Below, piece by piece: positions 47,560 through 59,236 of a stretch of DNA of 64,000 bases (position 1 is its first letter; each line of letters opens with the position of its first letter). Source of the DNA: Clitoria ternatea (lineage: Eukaryota; Streptophyta; Magnoliopsida; Fabales; Fabaceae); the NCBI GenBank assembly GCA_037962975.1, contig CM075673.1:24164001-24228000 (forward strand). Direction: 5' to 3'. A model generated the notes under the pieces. That model worked only from the letters and a program-made list of their open reading frames with translations, ran no database searches and was not told the DNA's origin. The position numbers and the translations under genes are program-made.

Positions 47560-48510
47560 CCAAATAGCGACCGCAACATGCCGTCGCTAATTAGTGACCG
47601 ACTTAGCGACCACAAAATGGAAGCGACCAGGAACATGAAACATAGTGACCACTTCCGCGACCGAAATATACCCGTCGCTAAAATACTAATAGAACCGTCA
47701 CTACCTCCGTCACAAAACCATACATGGTCGCTGACCCGGTCGCTATAGTTAATTCCCTCCACTTTTTTGGTTTCCCTCCAATATATTTATGGCGCCAATT
47801 GATAGCGACGGGCATTGTAGGGTCGTTATATCCTCGAATGGTTTAGTGACGTCCTCCATGACGTCGCTATGGTTACAATGTAGCGACGGTGGTGTTGAGA
47901 CGTCGCTTATATTCGTCAATAATAGTGACGAAACACTCTGCCGTCGCTATCCCTCTGGAAGTTTGTGACGTGATCTTCCTACCGTCGCTAGTTTGTCTAT
48001 TTTAAAGAAGTTAGTGACGGTGTTTCTCTGTCGTCGCTATGTTTTGGTCTTCCCTCCACCTTTGAAGTTAGTGACGGTGGGGGTGACATCGTCGCTAATT
48101 TTCAGGAGATTAGTGACGGATTGGTTCAACCGTCGCTAAGAATTCAGTTTCCCTCCAACATCTTCTTTTAAAAATTGATTTTAGTGACGGTGGGTTGGCA
48201 CCGTCGCTATGGTTCAGGAGATTAGCGACGGGTTGGTACACCCGTCGCTATGAATTCAGTTTCCCTCTTAATTTCTTCTTTTAATAATTGATTTTAGTGA
48301 CGGTGGGATTCCAACCGTCGCTACGTTTCAGGAGATTAGGGACGGATTTGCTTTTCCGTCGCGAATGGGTGACGGATATTTGTGTGCCGTCGCTAAGGCT
48401 ATCTGATACGTACTCAAAGTTAGCGACGGTAATTGTGTAGTCGCTAATGTTTTTAGAGTTTAGCGACGGGTTTACCGACGGCTCGGAGCGGTCGCTAAAG
48501 TTTACTGATA
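47560..48510 (+). repeat. 5' subterminal repeat region of the CACTA element
   Basis: Many copies of TAG(C/T)GACGG and its complement CCGTCGCTA occur, often paired as 25-40 bp hairpins. A larger unit of about 115 bp (with 'caggagatta' and 'gaattcagtttccctc') repeats about three times at 48065-48345. In En/Spm such repeats bind the tnpA protein. Binding here is inferred. Confidence 0.85.
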
Positions 48511-49226
48511 CTCGACCAGCGCCTCTCCCCTAATCATTTGCCCTAAACTCCCAATTCCTCCATCTTCCCCCCTCTGTCAGTACCTCTCCAAAGCCCTCCC
48601 TCCAAGTCCGTCCCTACCCTCCGTCCCAGCCTCTCCTCCGAATCCCTCCTTCTGACTCACTCTCTTTGTGTCCCTCTGACTCCTTCCCTCCGAACCCCTC
48701 CCTCCGAACCCCTCCCTCTGACTTCCTCCCTCTGAATCCCTCCCTCCGGCTCCCCGTGCTTCCACTCCCTTTCTTCCACTTGAAGGCTGGTTCGGTAGTC
48801 CTCGAAGGCTGGTCTTCCACTCCCTTCCTTCCACTCACGCGTTGGTCACAGGAAGAAAAGGTTATAATTTCTTAACTTAATTAAATAATAAGAAATGCTT
48901 GGCCGTTTCTCTGTTTAGGCTTGGTGGGTTAAAGTTCTCTGTTTAGGCAATGATGTATCGTAAAATGTCTTCATGCTTGCTTTAATCATGGTTGGGTTTA
49001 GGTGGTCATATTCTTAGGTTCAGAAGTAGGCTTGGTGGGTTAAAGTTCTCAGTTTCCCTCATTCTGACTGTGTTTCTCTGTCTCCACCATAGGCTCTCAC
49101 TCTCTAGCCCTATTGTCTCTCTCTGTGTTACTGTGAACCCTCACTCTCCATCCCTCTCTGTAGTCAATCGGCAACCCTTCACTATCTCTGTTTTTTATGA
49201 TTTTATTGTATAGAATAGCTGGTAGC
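48511..49226 (+). other. C/T-rich leader-like stretch of the CACTA element
   Basis: A pyrimidine-rich low-complexity run (48540-48780) is followed by a short duplicated phrase (GCTTGGTGGGTTAAAGTTCT at about 48920 and 49030). No gene is seen. It could contain the promoter and leader of the element transcript. Confidence 0.45.
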
Positions 49227-49424
49227 AATGAATGTATGTTTGAATAGATGAATGTTTTCAAGTTGTATTTTAATTCTGAATGTATGTTTCTCTGTGTTTT
49301 GTAAAGAATGGAATCGAATAGAAACTTTTTTGTCTGTGTTTAACTAGCACTTTAAAGTTTTTATTAAAGCTTCTTTCTCTGCTTCTGTTTGAGTATATCT
49401 TTGCTTTTCATTTCCTTCTCTTAT
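49227..49424 (+). repeat. Left copy of the 198-bp direct repeat flanking the RAD17 fragment
   Basis: It begins AATGAATGTATGTTTGAATA and ends TTTCCTTCTCTTAT. I see no difference from the copy at 50978-51175. It is followed at once by a second partial copy of its own internal phrase TAAAGCTTCTTTCTCTGCT. Confidence 0.92.
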
Positions 49425-49595
49425 TAAAGCTTCTTTCTCTGCTCCATTTGGCATATTCTAAAAAGTATCTTCTTCATAGCATTCACTGTAATTGGATTGA
49501 ATGCAACCTGAAAGATTTCAAATTAAATTTTGCATAATATTCTCATACATGACATGAAAAAGAGAAACTATAAGAAAGTTCTACAAGGATGTAAC

Positions 49596-50850
49596 CTTAC
49601 AAGCCCCACAACTCTCTAGAGACAGCTTAAGTTCTTCAAGGCAACGGGCATTATATTCTGCTGAATCAGCATTGCCATAGTCCGTGATCAATATTGCTGT
49701 GGGTATCTGAGTTGAATTCACCAAATGGTGCAAGCAACCCTTAAGTCTTCCAAAAGCAGCTTTCCCGTTAGTCATGGGAAGATCATCTATTAAAAGTAAG
49801 GAAGGCTTTGACTCCCCAGTAAAAGAAGTTGGCAGCAATCCATATTTTCGTATTCTCTCAACAAAAGTTTCAAACTCATCCAACTTGGATATGTATTCCA
49901 TCCCTGTAAATGAATCAAATTTTTAAAATGGTAACAAGAAAAGCTATAACTTTCAATCGTTTGAAACCCCTCCCAACTTTCAATCATTTGGATCGTAGCT
50001 GAAATCCCAAATGAGTAAGATCCGAGTAAAATCCCAATTAAATCTGTAAAATCCTTAAAATCCCATGATTTTCGCTTCTGAAATGGTCCGGTCTCAAGCA
50101 TGACCTGTTTTGACCCAGGCGACCCATTTGGTAAAAAAAGAGCCGATCGCTAAATCAGAGTTCAAACACACCTCATGTAGCATTTTTCAAGCTTCACGCA
50201 CACTGACTTTTGCAAGACCATCCTTTAATGCTAGCGACTAGCTTCTCACGACCCTTCTAGGATTATGCTTTGGATGTGTTTACATTGTTTTTTGTTGTGT
50301 TTATAATTGTTAAGATCTAGTACTTACGAGTTATAACCTACTTATGACTTATGTTATGAATTATAAGTTATAAATGTTTTATGTAAGTTTAAGAAGTCTT
50401 TTTAATAGATTTATGGACTTTGAATTATACTTTTATATGCATATATATGAATTTATATGCATATAAACATATATGTGCATAATTTGTAAAATCTTAGGAT
50501 TCCATTTACGATTCTAGGATTTATGATTTTTTCTCCCCCTTGCGATTGTAAAATCTCGATTTTGTAGACCATGTGTGTGTGTGTATAGATAGATAGATAG
50601 ATGAACAAAATGCACATCATCATTTTAGCAAGACATCCTTTACTCGACCCATACTATTACACAGAAAATAGATGATTTAACATGACATTAATGATAGACA
50701 ATTTTTTCTCAATACAAGCTCATCAAGCAAATACTGGCTCAACCCACCTGTGCCAGAATTGTAAAGATGCTCTTGCCAAATTACAGGTGTAGGTGTGTTC
50801 CATCCACACACTACTGCTCCCAGATGAGATGCAATTACATGAACAGTTGC
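49596..50850 (-). pseudogene. RAD17: Captured RAD17-like checkpoint gene fragment (two exons, one intron)
   Basis: RAD17 loads the 9-1-1 clamp at damaged DNA. On the minus strand, exon a (50850-50748) encodes ATVHVIASHLGAVV then WNTPTPVIWQEHLYNSGT. Exon b (49903-49596) encodes MEYISKLDEFETFVERIRKY, LLIDDLPMTNGKAAFGRL, TQIPTAILITDYGNADSAEY and LSLESCGACK. Both exon edges fit GT-AG sites and the phases join without a stop. The 844-bp intron is kept, so capture was at DNA level. Only about 137 codons of the AAA+ region are present, without Walker A or the C-terminus, so it is not a working gene. It lies antisense to the transposase genes, between two 198-bp direct repeats. Transcripts could form small RNAs against the host gene, which is speculation. 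Family match is by memory of plant RAD17 proteins. Confidence 0.82.
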
Positions 50851-50977
50851 CTACATGTAATCAAAGAAAGAAATTCTTCAATATCTAAAAGGAATTTCCA
50901 ATAAGGTACAATAAAATAAGGTTCTTCATAATAATTTGAAGTCTTTTACACTGTTATTATATATAGCAGTTTATAAA

Positions 50978-51175
50978 AATGAATGTATGTTTGAATAGAT
51001 GAATGTTTTCAAGTTGTATTTTAATTCTGAATGTATGTTTCTCTGTGTTTTGTAAAGAATGGAATCGAATAGAAACTTTTTTGTCTGTGTTTAACTAGCA
51101 CTTTAAAGTTTTTATTAAAGCTTCTTTCTCTGCTTCTGTTTGAGTATATCTTTGCTTTTCATTTCCTTCTCTTAT
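50978..51175 (+). repeat. Right copy of the 198-bp direct repeat
   Basis: Same length and, by eye, the same sequence as 49227-49424. The sequence beyond it differs from that after the left copy. Confidence 0.92.
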
Positions 51176-52592
51176 GCAACTAATAATATATTTTTTCCTT
51201 TTCTTTATTTTCTAAGTGTTTATGCAATGATGATTACGAATAATCGTTTTGAGTATATAAACCTTCATTTTAATCTATTAAAATGTAGTTTGACTTGTTT
51301 TTTATATACCCTATTCAAATGTTGAAGTTCTTCGATCAATTTTTAATTCCCACAGTTCATAAAATTTTTTATGTTTGTCTGTTTAGCATTTTCTTTTAAT
51401 ATTAATTCCTATACTTTATAAAATTGTTAATATACTTAGATTGATTCTGAAAATTTCATCTCATTACATTTGAATACCTCGTGTTAACAAGTAGTTTCGT
51501 TTGTATAGTACTTGGTGCTAGTAGTAATTAAAGTGAGAATTAGATTTTGTTTTTGATGTCTTGTGTTTATTTTGTGTGTGATGAAAATATTAGCCCCCCT
51601 TAGGTTGCTGCCCAATTATAGTGATAATGATCATATGATGTGTGTGTCTGTGATGATGGTAAATAGTGAGTGTGTTGTTGAGAATTGTGAGTGAGATGAA
51701 TTAGTGTATGCATGTTGTACATGTGAATGTAATGTAAATTAGTGTGAATTTAGTTTGGCCAAACATATCATCAGGTTCATTTACTAAAATAATATTTATA
51801 CAACTAATCATAGGTTCAAGATAATTTAAAATAACTTTAACATAGATTTTATGGTCATTTTAATATATTGAGTTTTAAATTGGTTGAACTTAAATATACT
51901 CGTGCAAGAATTTTCCTCACTTCATTTCAAACGCCCAACCAGACCCTTGATGTTTTATAGCCTTAAAGCTCAAACACATATACAACACCCTGCGGTTGAA
52001 TCAAGGGGGATGCATAGAGAGTAAATAAAGGGATGGAGAAGCCTGGAGAAAATTAAATGGAGTAAATACTGAGAGGAATATTGAGAAAGAACTCGGTTTT
52101 TAAACTGGAACATTAAATGCAGATTCTAACTACTTTTTAAAATAAAAATAAAAATAAGCTGTTAGGTATTTAAAGTCCCACTCTCACCTTTTCTAGCTCT
52201 GTTCCTAACCCTGTTCATCTCCTTGCTTACATTTGATCCATTGCTGCCATTATTAATTTATTTTTGTTTTATTGTCTTTGTTCCATTGTGCACCACTTCA
52301 TTCCTTAACATTGATCATAATGTATTAATTTAATAACATCTATAAGGTAAACTTGTATCTTCAATTTGTTGTCCCGCCCATTTTGATGATGAACTTAATC
52401 TATAATTTACTTTACATGTCTCTCTTTGTTTAGTTTCCTTGCTAATTGTAACTGTCCAACCACTTATTGGTTTGTCATGCAGACTAGCACACGTTACGCG
52501 TGGTCTCTGATCGTCTGTCGACAACTTTATATTCATCCCTGACTTTTTTCCCCAGGTAATCCCCTAACACTGACTTTCTCATTATGTGTATG
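51176..52592 (+). other. AT-rich 5' region of the CACTA element, no gene seen
   Basis: Only short frames are present. It may be an intron or leader of the element transcript or further captured sequence that I do not recognise. Confidence 0.45.
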
Positions 52593-52906
52593 CATGTCAA
52601 TTGTTGTTTGTTAGTGGAGAGCAAAGCTCACTAGGCAATGGTTTATGTGCTAATAACATGATTTTTTATGCATGTGTAATGTTGTTTGTTAGTGGAGAGC
52701 AGAGCTTATTAGGAATTGGTTTTGTGTGCTGATAACATAATGTTCTATGCATGTGTAATGTTGTTTGTTAGTGGAGAGCAGAGCTCATTAGGAATTGGTT
52801 TTGTGTGCTGATAACATGATATTTTATGCATGTGTAATGTTGTTTGTTAGTGGAGAGCAGAGCTCATTAGGACTTGGGGTTGTGTGTTGATAACATGATT
52901 TAGGAC
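52593..52906 (+). repeat. 78-79 bp tandem repeat, 4 units
   Basis: The phrase TGTTTGTTAGTGGAGAGCAG followed by GCTGATAACATGAT recurs with TTAGTGG at 52611, 52689, 52768 and 52847. It lies about 700 bases upstream of tnpD. Confidence 0.88.
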
Positions 52907-52996
52907 TTAATACCTCTCAATATCACATACAATGCGTAGCATATATAATTATCAATACTGGCAAGTTTTCTGTATGTAACAGGCCGTTTCTAATTT

Positions 52997-53050
52997 TGGG
53001 AAATGTCTAGTTTACAGGGGAGACTCTGCCAAAATTTCGGCAGGCTCCCT
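52997..53050 (+). repeat. Conserved hairpin block upstream of tnpD (copy 1)
   Basis: It contains TTTACAGGGGAGACTCTGCC and then AAAATTTCGGCAGGCTCCC, able to form a GGGAG...CTCCC stem. A similar block lies at 57900-57954 in the first intron of the second CACTA gene. Confidence 0.65.
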
Positions 53051-53198
53051 TTCTTAGGGAACTAAAAAGATGAAAGTCAACGTTAATAATGTAGGGTTTA
53101 GTCGTGTGTGTCCCCATTAGATTCCCGTTCAAGTTTCAAAACAACCGGTCGATGTACCGTGTTGTGTTGGATCTTGAATTGTCCCGGTTGGACAGTTT

Positions 53199-53472
53199 GG
53201 TATGAATTTGTAACCTGTAGGGCGTAACCCATCAATGTTGTATGTGGTCTATCTGGAGACGTTGAATGAATGTTCATTTGAAATTTCGGCTATGGTATTT
53301 CGTATTGTCCCCAGGGTGCATGTCTGCGTGCGGAGTTTCATACCGTACGTATCTCTGTGTACTCGGGGACCAATGCGAAATGCTGCCGAAATTTCAAATG
53401 AACATTCGTTCAACTCAAGATAGACCGCATACAATTATGGGATGGGTTACGGATGGTTGCATATTCATCCCG
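53199..53472 (+). repeat. Large foldback (inverted repeat) upstream of tnpD
   Basis: Arms 53199-53314 and 53362-53472 are imperfect complements separated by a 47-base loop. Best-matched words are TTCATTTGAAATTTCGGC and its complement, and GTATG(T/C)GGTCTATCT. It ends about 120 bases before the tnpD start codon. An RNA copy would form a long stem. Confidence 0.82.
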
Positions 53473-53592
53473 AATGGGATAGGGCCCCACCAATTTGCAA
53501 CATCAAAGAGATAGAGAGTGATTCACAACCGATAGTCAAATAAAATTACAATAATTTAAAGTAACAGAAATCGTGCTTGTTAGATATTATAA

Positions 53593-56500
53593 ATGGAGGT
53601 ACCGGCAAATCGGCGATGGATGTACAACCGACTAGATAGCAATCGGCGAGTGACTGAGGAGTTTATGATGGGGCTATTGGAGTTCATTCCGTTCGCTACG
53701 GCAAACACGCCTGCATTTGAAGCAACTCAAAAGATTCGTTGTCCGTGCTCAAAGTGCAAATGCATGAGTTTTGAATACGCGGATGATGTCATGTGCCACC
53801 TAACTGAGAAAGGGTTTATGGAAACATACCACTGCTGGTACAACCATGGTGAGCAGTTACCGCGTAGACCATCAGACGTAACCCTGCAACAGTCTTACTA
53901 CGAGGTTGGAGGAAACAGGGATACGTACAACAACATAGAACAAATGGTGATGGATCATGTTGGACCCTCCACCGGGCGTATGCTGGAACATAATGACCAA
54001 GTAGGTCATGGGGACTCTGACAATGTAGAGGAGGATCCTAATCCGGAGGTGAAGAGATTTTATGATTTGTTGGCGGCGGCTCAGACTCCATTGTGGGACG
54101 GGTGCAACAGTCACACTGAGTTATCCGCCTCCCTAGCTGCTTTAAGCATAAAGGCAGATTATAATCTTTCTGGAGGTTGTTTTGATAGGATGGTCAGTCT
54201 GATGGGTTCCACCATGCCTAGTAATCACAGAATGCCAGCAAACCTGTACCGTGCTAAGAAACAAGTGGCAAACTTAGGGCTGGGTTGTGTGAAGATAGAG
54301 TGTTGTGTTGGTGGATGTATGCTGTTCAGAAATGAGTTTGCAGACGAGAGTGTCACAAAATGTCTGCATTGTAATGAGGAACGCTACAAGACCGTTAAAA
54401 GGAGAGGGAAGGTAACCCGGATGGCCAGGAAGAAAATGTGGTACTTCCCTATAACACCGCGTCTTCAACGCCTGTATGCCTCATTGTCCACGGCGAAACA
54501 CATGCGTTGGCATGCTCTGAACCGAACACAAGAGGGGTTTCTTTGCCATCCTTCCGACGGGAAAGCATGGAAGTGTTTGGATGAGCTATATCCGGACTTT
54601 TCTGGCGAGCCGCGAAATGTAAGACTTGGATTATGTACTGATGGGTTTAACCCTTTCGGTCAATACGGAAGGGCTTACTCTTGTTGGCCAGTCATCCTGA
54701 CCCCATACAATCTGCCGCCTGATATGTGTATGAAGAGGGAGGTCATGTTTCTATCTATACTGGTTCCAGGACCCAAAAATCCAAAGGCGAACATAGACGT
54801 GTTTTTGCAACCGTTGGTTGAAGAGTTATCACAGTTATGGGATGTCGGGGTAATGACATACGATGTGTCTTTGAAGAACAACTTTATGATGCGTGCTGTT
54901 TTGATGTGGACTATTAACGACTTCCCGGCCTATGGTATGCTTTCTGGATGGTCCACGTCTGGGAAGCTTGCTTGCCCTGTATGCATGGAACATACCGGGG
55001 GGGAATCACTCCCTGTTAGTGGCAAGACAAGTTTCTTTGACTGTCATAGAAAGTTTCTACCGTTGGATCACCCGTTTAGGAGGAACAAAACCGCTTTTAA
55101 GAAGAACAAGGTTGTTAATGAACCTCCACCCCGTAGGTTATCTGGTGCACGGGTTTGGCAGAGGGTCGAAGAGTATCCTTACATCTGGGACAAGAGTGTT
55201 AAGGAGTTTGCGGGTTACGGTAAGGAACACCACTGGGTGAAGCAGAGTGTGTTATGGGATTTGCCATATTGGAAAGACTTGTTGTTAAGACACAACATTG
55301 ATGTCATGCACACTGAACGTAATGTTTTCATGAATATTTTTGACACTGTTATGGACATCAAAGGGAGAACAAAGGACAACGAGAAGAGTCGTCTAGACCT
55401 TCCGATTTGGTGTTCTAGGAAGGAGTTGGAGTTAAGGGATGCGGGACACGGAAGAATGTTTAAACCCCATGCAAAGTATGCTTTAACTAGACCACAACAG
55501 ATTGGTGTGTGTATTTGGATGAATGGGTTGACCCTGCCTGACGGATTCGCTTCTAACTTGAGTAGATGTGTCGACGTGAAGGAGGGCAGGGTGTTTGGCA
55601 TGAAAAGTCATGATTGCCATGTGTTTATGCAACAACTACTCCCGTACGCGTTTCATGCCTTACCGAAGCCTATTTGGAAACCGTTAGTGGAGTTGAGTCA
55701 CTTCTTTAAGGAGTTGACGGCTACTTCGTTGAGTGTGGAGAAACTTGTGAAGATGGAAGAAACTATCCCGGTATTGATTTGTAAGTTGGAGCAGATTTTC
55801 CCACCAAGTTTTTTTGACTCCATGGAGCATTTGCCTATCCATCTACCGTACGAGGCCTTGGTTGGTGGCCCAGTGCAGTATCGTTGGATGTATCCATTCG
55901 AAAGGTGAATGCTTGTTGAACTCTTTAATTTACTTGCAAATCGTGCTTATAATAGTATTTTCTAACTTAACACCATCTTGTTAATGATGTTGAAGATTCT
56001 TACGCTCTTTAAAAGATAAAGTGTCGAACAAAGCCTGCGTTGAAGCTTCAATTTGTGAGGCATACTTAGTCGAAGAAATGACAACCTTTGCTTCTTTCTA
56101 TTTTCCAACGGAGATAGAAACTAGAATGAGTAGAATTCCCCGCAATCTTGGGGTAGCCAGCCGCACAGGGTTTGATGAACAAACGTCGATTTTCAACTAT
56201 CCTGGTCACCCGGGGGGCAGGCTCACAAAATGTTACATTGATGAGAAAGATCGAAAGGCGGCTCACTTGTACATTCTTCTCAATTGCCCAGAAGTGGAAC
56301 CCTTTATTGAGTAAGTCATAGAAGTTATATTATACATTCTTAACGTAGCTTTTATATTAAACTTATTTGTTTCTTTCAATAGCTTATACACAGATATGCT
56401 AAAACTTGAGCAAAATGATTTAACTGATGACCAAATTCATAGTGAGGTATCATCCAAGTTCGTTGGTTGGTTCGCGCAACATGTAAGACCCGTATACCAA

Positions 56501-57390
56501 GTGTTTTTAAGCCTATTTGCTTCTAACTCCCGTCAATATGGTAACAATGACCTACTTCTTATGTTGTACATAGATACAAGACCCTAACAACCATATTGAA
56601 GATTCTTTACTCCAAGCCCTTTCTTGGGGGCCGGTGAAGACTGTTAAAAAATGGCCTATTTACTACGTAAATGGCTACAAGTTTAATATTCTTCAATGGA
56701 GTGAAGGGATGCGCACCCATAACTACGGGGTTTGTGTTAAAGGCACCGCCGGTCAGTTGGAAGAAGACTTTTATGGAGTGCTGACGGAGATTGTTGAAGT
56801 TTCATTCTCTGGACGACTAAGAAGAGATATTGTTCTATTCAAATGTGATTGGTTCGACAACACAATCGGTGTTGGAACAAAGGTTGACAACAACTACGGC
56901 TTAGTTGAGGTCAAGAAGAATGGTAGATATAAAGGGTTTGATCCCTTCATTTTTGCCCAACAAGCTGAGCAGGTTTATTACACCGACTTCCCGGGAGGAC
57001 ATCGGGACTGGTATGCAGTAATCAAGGCCAAGGCCCGAAGTCAGATCACTGACAATGTCTCCGAGGAGGTCGATGACGCTTATCAGCTTGCACCACACGA
57101 GCTCAACGATGCCAATTTGTTGTTCAACATTGATCCAGTCATAATGGATGAGACACTCGCCACTACGGGGGGTGAACACATTGACAAAGACCTTGTCTCT
57201 CGATCAAAACGGTCTAGGGCTGATTTGGATACTGATGAACTTGTTCAAACAGATAACCACAGTGACACTGAAACTGAGGGGGAATTTGAAACTGAAACAG
57301 ACACAGAGTATGTAGTTGTTAAACATATATACATAGGTTTATATATATCCTGAGACTAATCTTTCTTTTCATGATTTTATCCACAGATGA
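53593..57390 (+). CDS. tnpD: CACTA tnpD-type transposase (4 coding exons plus stop)
   Basis: This protein recognises and cuts the element ends. Exons by my reading are 53593-55904, 55996-56310, 56383-56482 and 56574-57307, then a splice to 57387, where GA joins A TGA as Glu-stop: 3,465 bp, 1,154 aa. All junctions are GT-AG and in phase. Domains are: Transpos_assoc (1-88, Cys-rich IRCPCSKCKC); Transposase_21/Tnp2 (about 300-600, with LCTDGFNPFG near 347, YDVSL near 423 and HNIDVMHTERN near 565, blocks thought to carry the catalytic acids); DUF4218 (about 665-780, ending GGPVQYRWMYPFER); and DUF4216 (about 940-1040, VNGYKFNILQW, VLFKCDWFD, FIFAQQAEQVYY). The C-terminus is acidic. Without the last splice the frame stops at 57353 instead. 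No lesion is seen. Confidence 0.9.
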
Positions 57391-59236
57391 CGGGACGTCG
57401 ACTGCCCTTCAGTAGGGGTGGTGGGTCCAGAACCCCGGCTTCCCGTCTGGGGACTCCTACCCCAGGGCAGGAGACCACTCCATCACCACCACAGCGGACC
57501 ACTCCATCACCACTACAGCAGACCACTCCATCACCACCACCACAGCAGACCACTCCATCACCACTACAGCAGACCACTCCATCACCACCACCACACCAGA
57601 CCACCCCATCACCCCCACAGCTGACCACCCCAGAGCAGACTCCTGGAGTTGGTGGCATGGAGGACCATGGCCATCAGGCGACCCCACCTCCGGCATCCCC
57701 TCTGCCCATGTTGGTACCCGTGCCGGCCGGAGACGAGTAAGTGACTAAATTTCATATACTTTTATGTTATTTGTATGATACTTTATATCAGGGTTTAGTG
57801 GAAAGACTTGTTGGTTTATTGGATGTTACTTTAATTAGTACTTGTATAGATTGAATTGTACTGGGCACTCTTCTGTTTGTAACAGGGTAACTATTTAAAC
57901 TTGGAAATGTTACATTTACAGGGGAGACTCTGCCGAAATTTTGGGTGTCTCCCTAGATTGTGTGTTGTTTTACTCATTACTAAGATTCGTTGTCATTACA
58001 GCTTTGTTGATAGTAGTCGCACTACCAAAGCGATTACTAAGGTTTTGAAGGCCCAGTGGGATGGTCCATATATATCTTGGACAGATGCTGGGAAGGTTGT
58101 GCAAGATAGGTGGTTTGACACCTTCTCGGTAAGTTCCTAGCTCATTTGTTGTGACTTGATTTATAAAATAGACCTGTTATTAATTTTGATTTCTCATTTC
58201 ATTTTACAGCGTGATTACCAGTGGGCGGAGGGTATGATTGATGAGATTAGGAAGGTCTTTGCCACAAAGACCTCCAAAATCATCAAGAGTACCCTTTGGA
58301 AGGTGAGGGACAAGGGTGAGCGCCCTCGTTGGATCCCGGAGGACCATTGGGACGGGATGGTCCAGAAGTGGGGCGGGGTCCCATTCCAGCAGGCGAGTGC
58401 TCGGAATAGGGCCAACAGAGCCGCCGATGCTGCAGCCTCGGTTTACACTGGGGGTAGCATTTCAACCCTCGAGCACAAGAAAAGATTTGTAAGTATATTT
58501 ATGTTAAACATTTCTATTATGATTCGTCTTACATGTTTACAAATAATAATCTCAATGTTTTTTGTCCACCACAGGAGCAGAGGGAGCACCGGGAGCCTTC
58601 TTTGTTTGAGGTCATGCAAATGACCAAGAAGAACAAAGCCGGTGCATGGGTAAACCAGAAGACTACGGAGCTAGCGGTATTTACTTTTAACTGACACATG
58701 CTTATAATTTACAAATCAGCTTACTAATCCTATCGTTGTTTTTGAATTTACAGGAGGCGTATCAGGCCAGGAGGGCCGAGAAGGAGGCGGACCTGGTGGC
58801 TTCCACTCCTGAAGGGGAGGTTCCTCCCACCCTATCTTGTTCTGACGACAACGCCATCTATATGGAGGCTGTTGGCGGTGTGAACAAGAAAGGGAGGGTG
58901 TTTGGATTGGGTGGCGTCGGCACGCAGCTGGCGAAAAAGGGGAAGACCCCTTCCTCTTCGTCTTCCTCTGGTCTTCCGACTGAGGTCGTTCAGGTAATTC
59001 AAAACCTGAACGATGAGCTACAGGAGGAGCGACGTCAGAGGCAGTTGCTGTTGGAGCGGCACGAGGCGGACCGACAGAAGGCCGAGGCGGACCGACAGCG
59101 GGCCGAAGAGCAGCACGCCGAGACTCGTCGGCAACTTGCTCAGCAGCAGGAGCTACTGATGCAGTTGATGGCGAGGCTACCTCCCCCCACTTCCCAGGCG
59201 CCCCCACCACCACCCCAGGATCCCCCACCACCTTGA
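57387..59236 (+). CDS. CACTA second gene, Transposase_24 / tnpA-like (5 exons)
   Basis: This is probably the DNA-binding accessory protein acting on subterminal repeats, as tnpA does in En/Spm. That is an inference. Exons are 57387-57736, 58002-58128, 58210-58488, 58575-58676 and 58754-59236 (1,341 bp, 446 aa), all GT-AG with matching phases. Residues 1-117 are low complexity, with TTPSPPQQ-type repeats. Residues about 118-345 match the plant Ptta/En/Spm family, with AQWDGPYISW, DRWFDTFS, WKVRDKGERPRWIPEDHW, FGLGGVGTQL and NRANRAADAA. A coiled coil (about 370-425, Glu/Arg/Gln-rich heptads) and a Pro-rich tail follow. The ATG lies immediately after a splice acceptor (CCACAG at 57381-57386), which may be shared with tnpD. 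An alternative acceptor at 57919 (TTTACAG) cannot be excluded. Confidence 0.85.
57472..57615 (+). repeat. Coding minisatellite in the tnpA-like gene
   Basis: CACTCCATCACCACCACAGC-type units of 21-24 bases recur six or seven times. They encode TTPSPPQQ repeats in the N-terminal low-complexity region. Confidence 0.85.
57900..57954 (+). repeat. Conserved hairpin block (copy 2), intron 1 of the tnpA-like gene
   Basis: It contains TTTACAGGGGAGACTCTGCC and then GAAATTTTGGGTGTCTCCC. GGGAGAC and GTCTCCC form a 7-bp stem. It is closely similar to 52997-53050. Confidence 0.65.

Noticed and set aside
48577..48838. Gly/Arg-rich antisense frames
   Set aside because: They come from a C/T-rich low-complexity run. 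No homology is seen.
53872..55601. Several antisense frames inside tnpD
   Set aside because: They are shadows of the strong sense coding frame.
57377..57696. Antisense Cys/Gly/Val-rich frames
   Set aside because: They are complement readouts of the TTPSPPQQ coding minisatellite.
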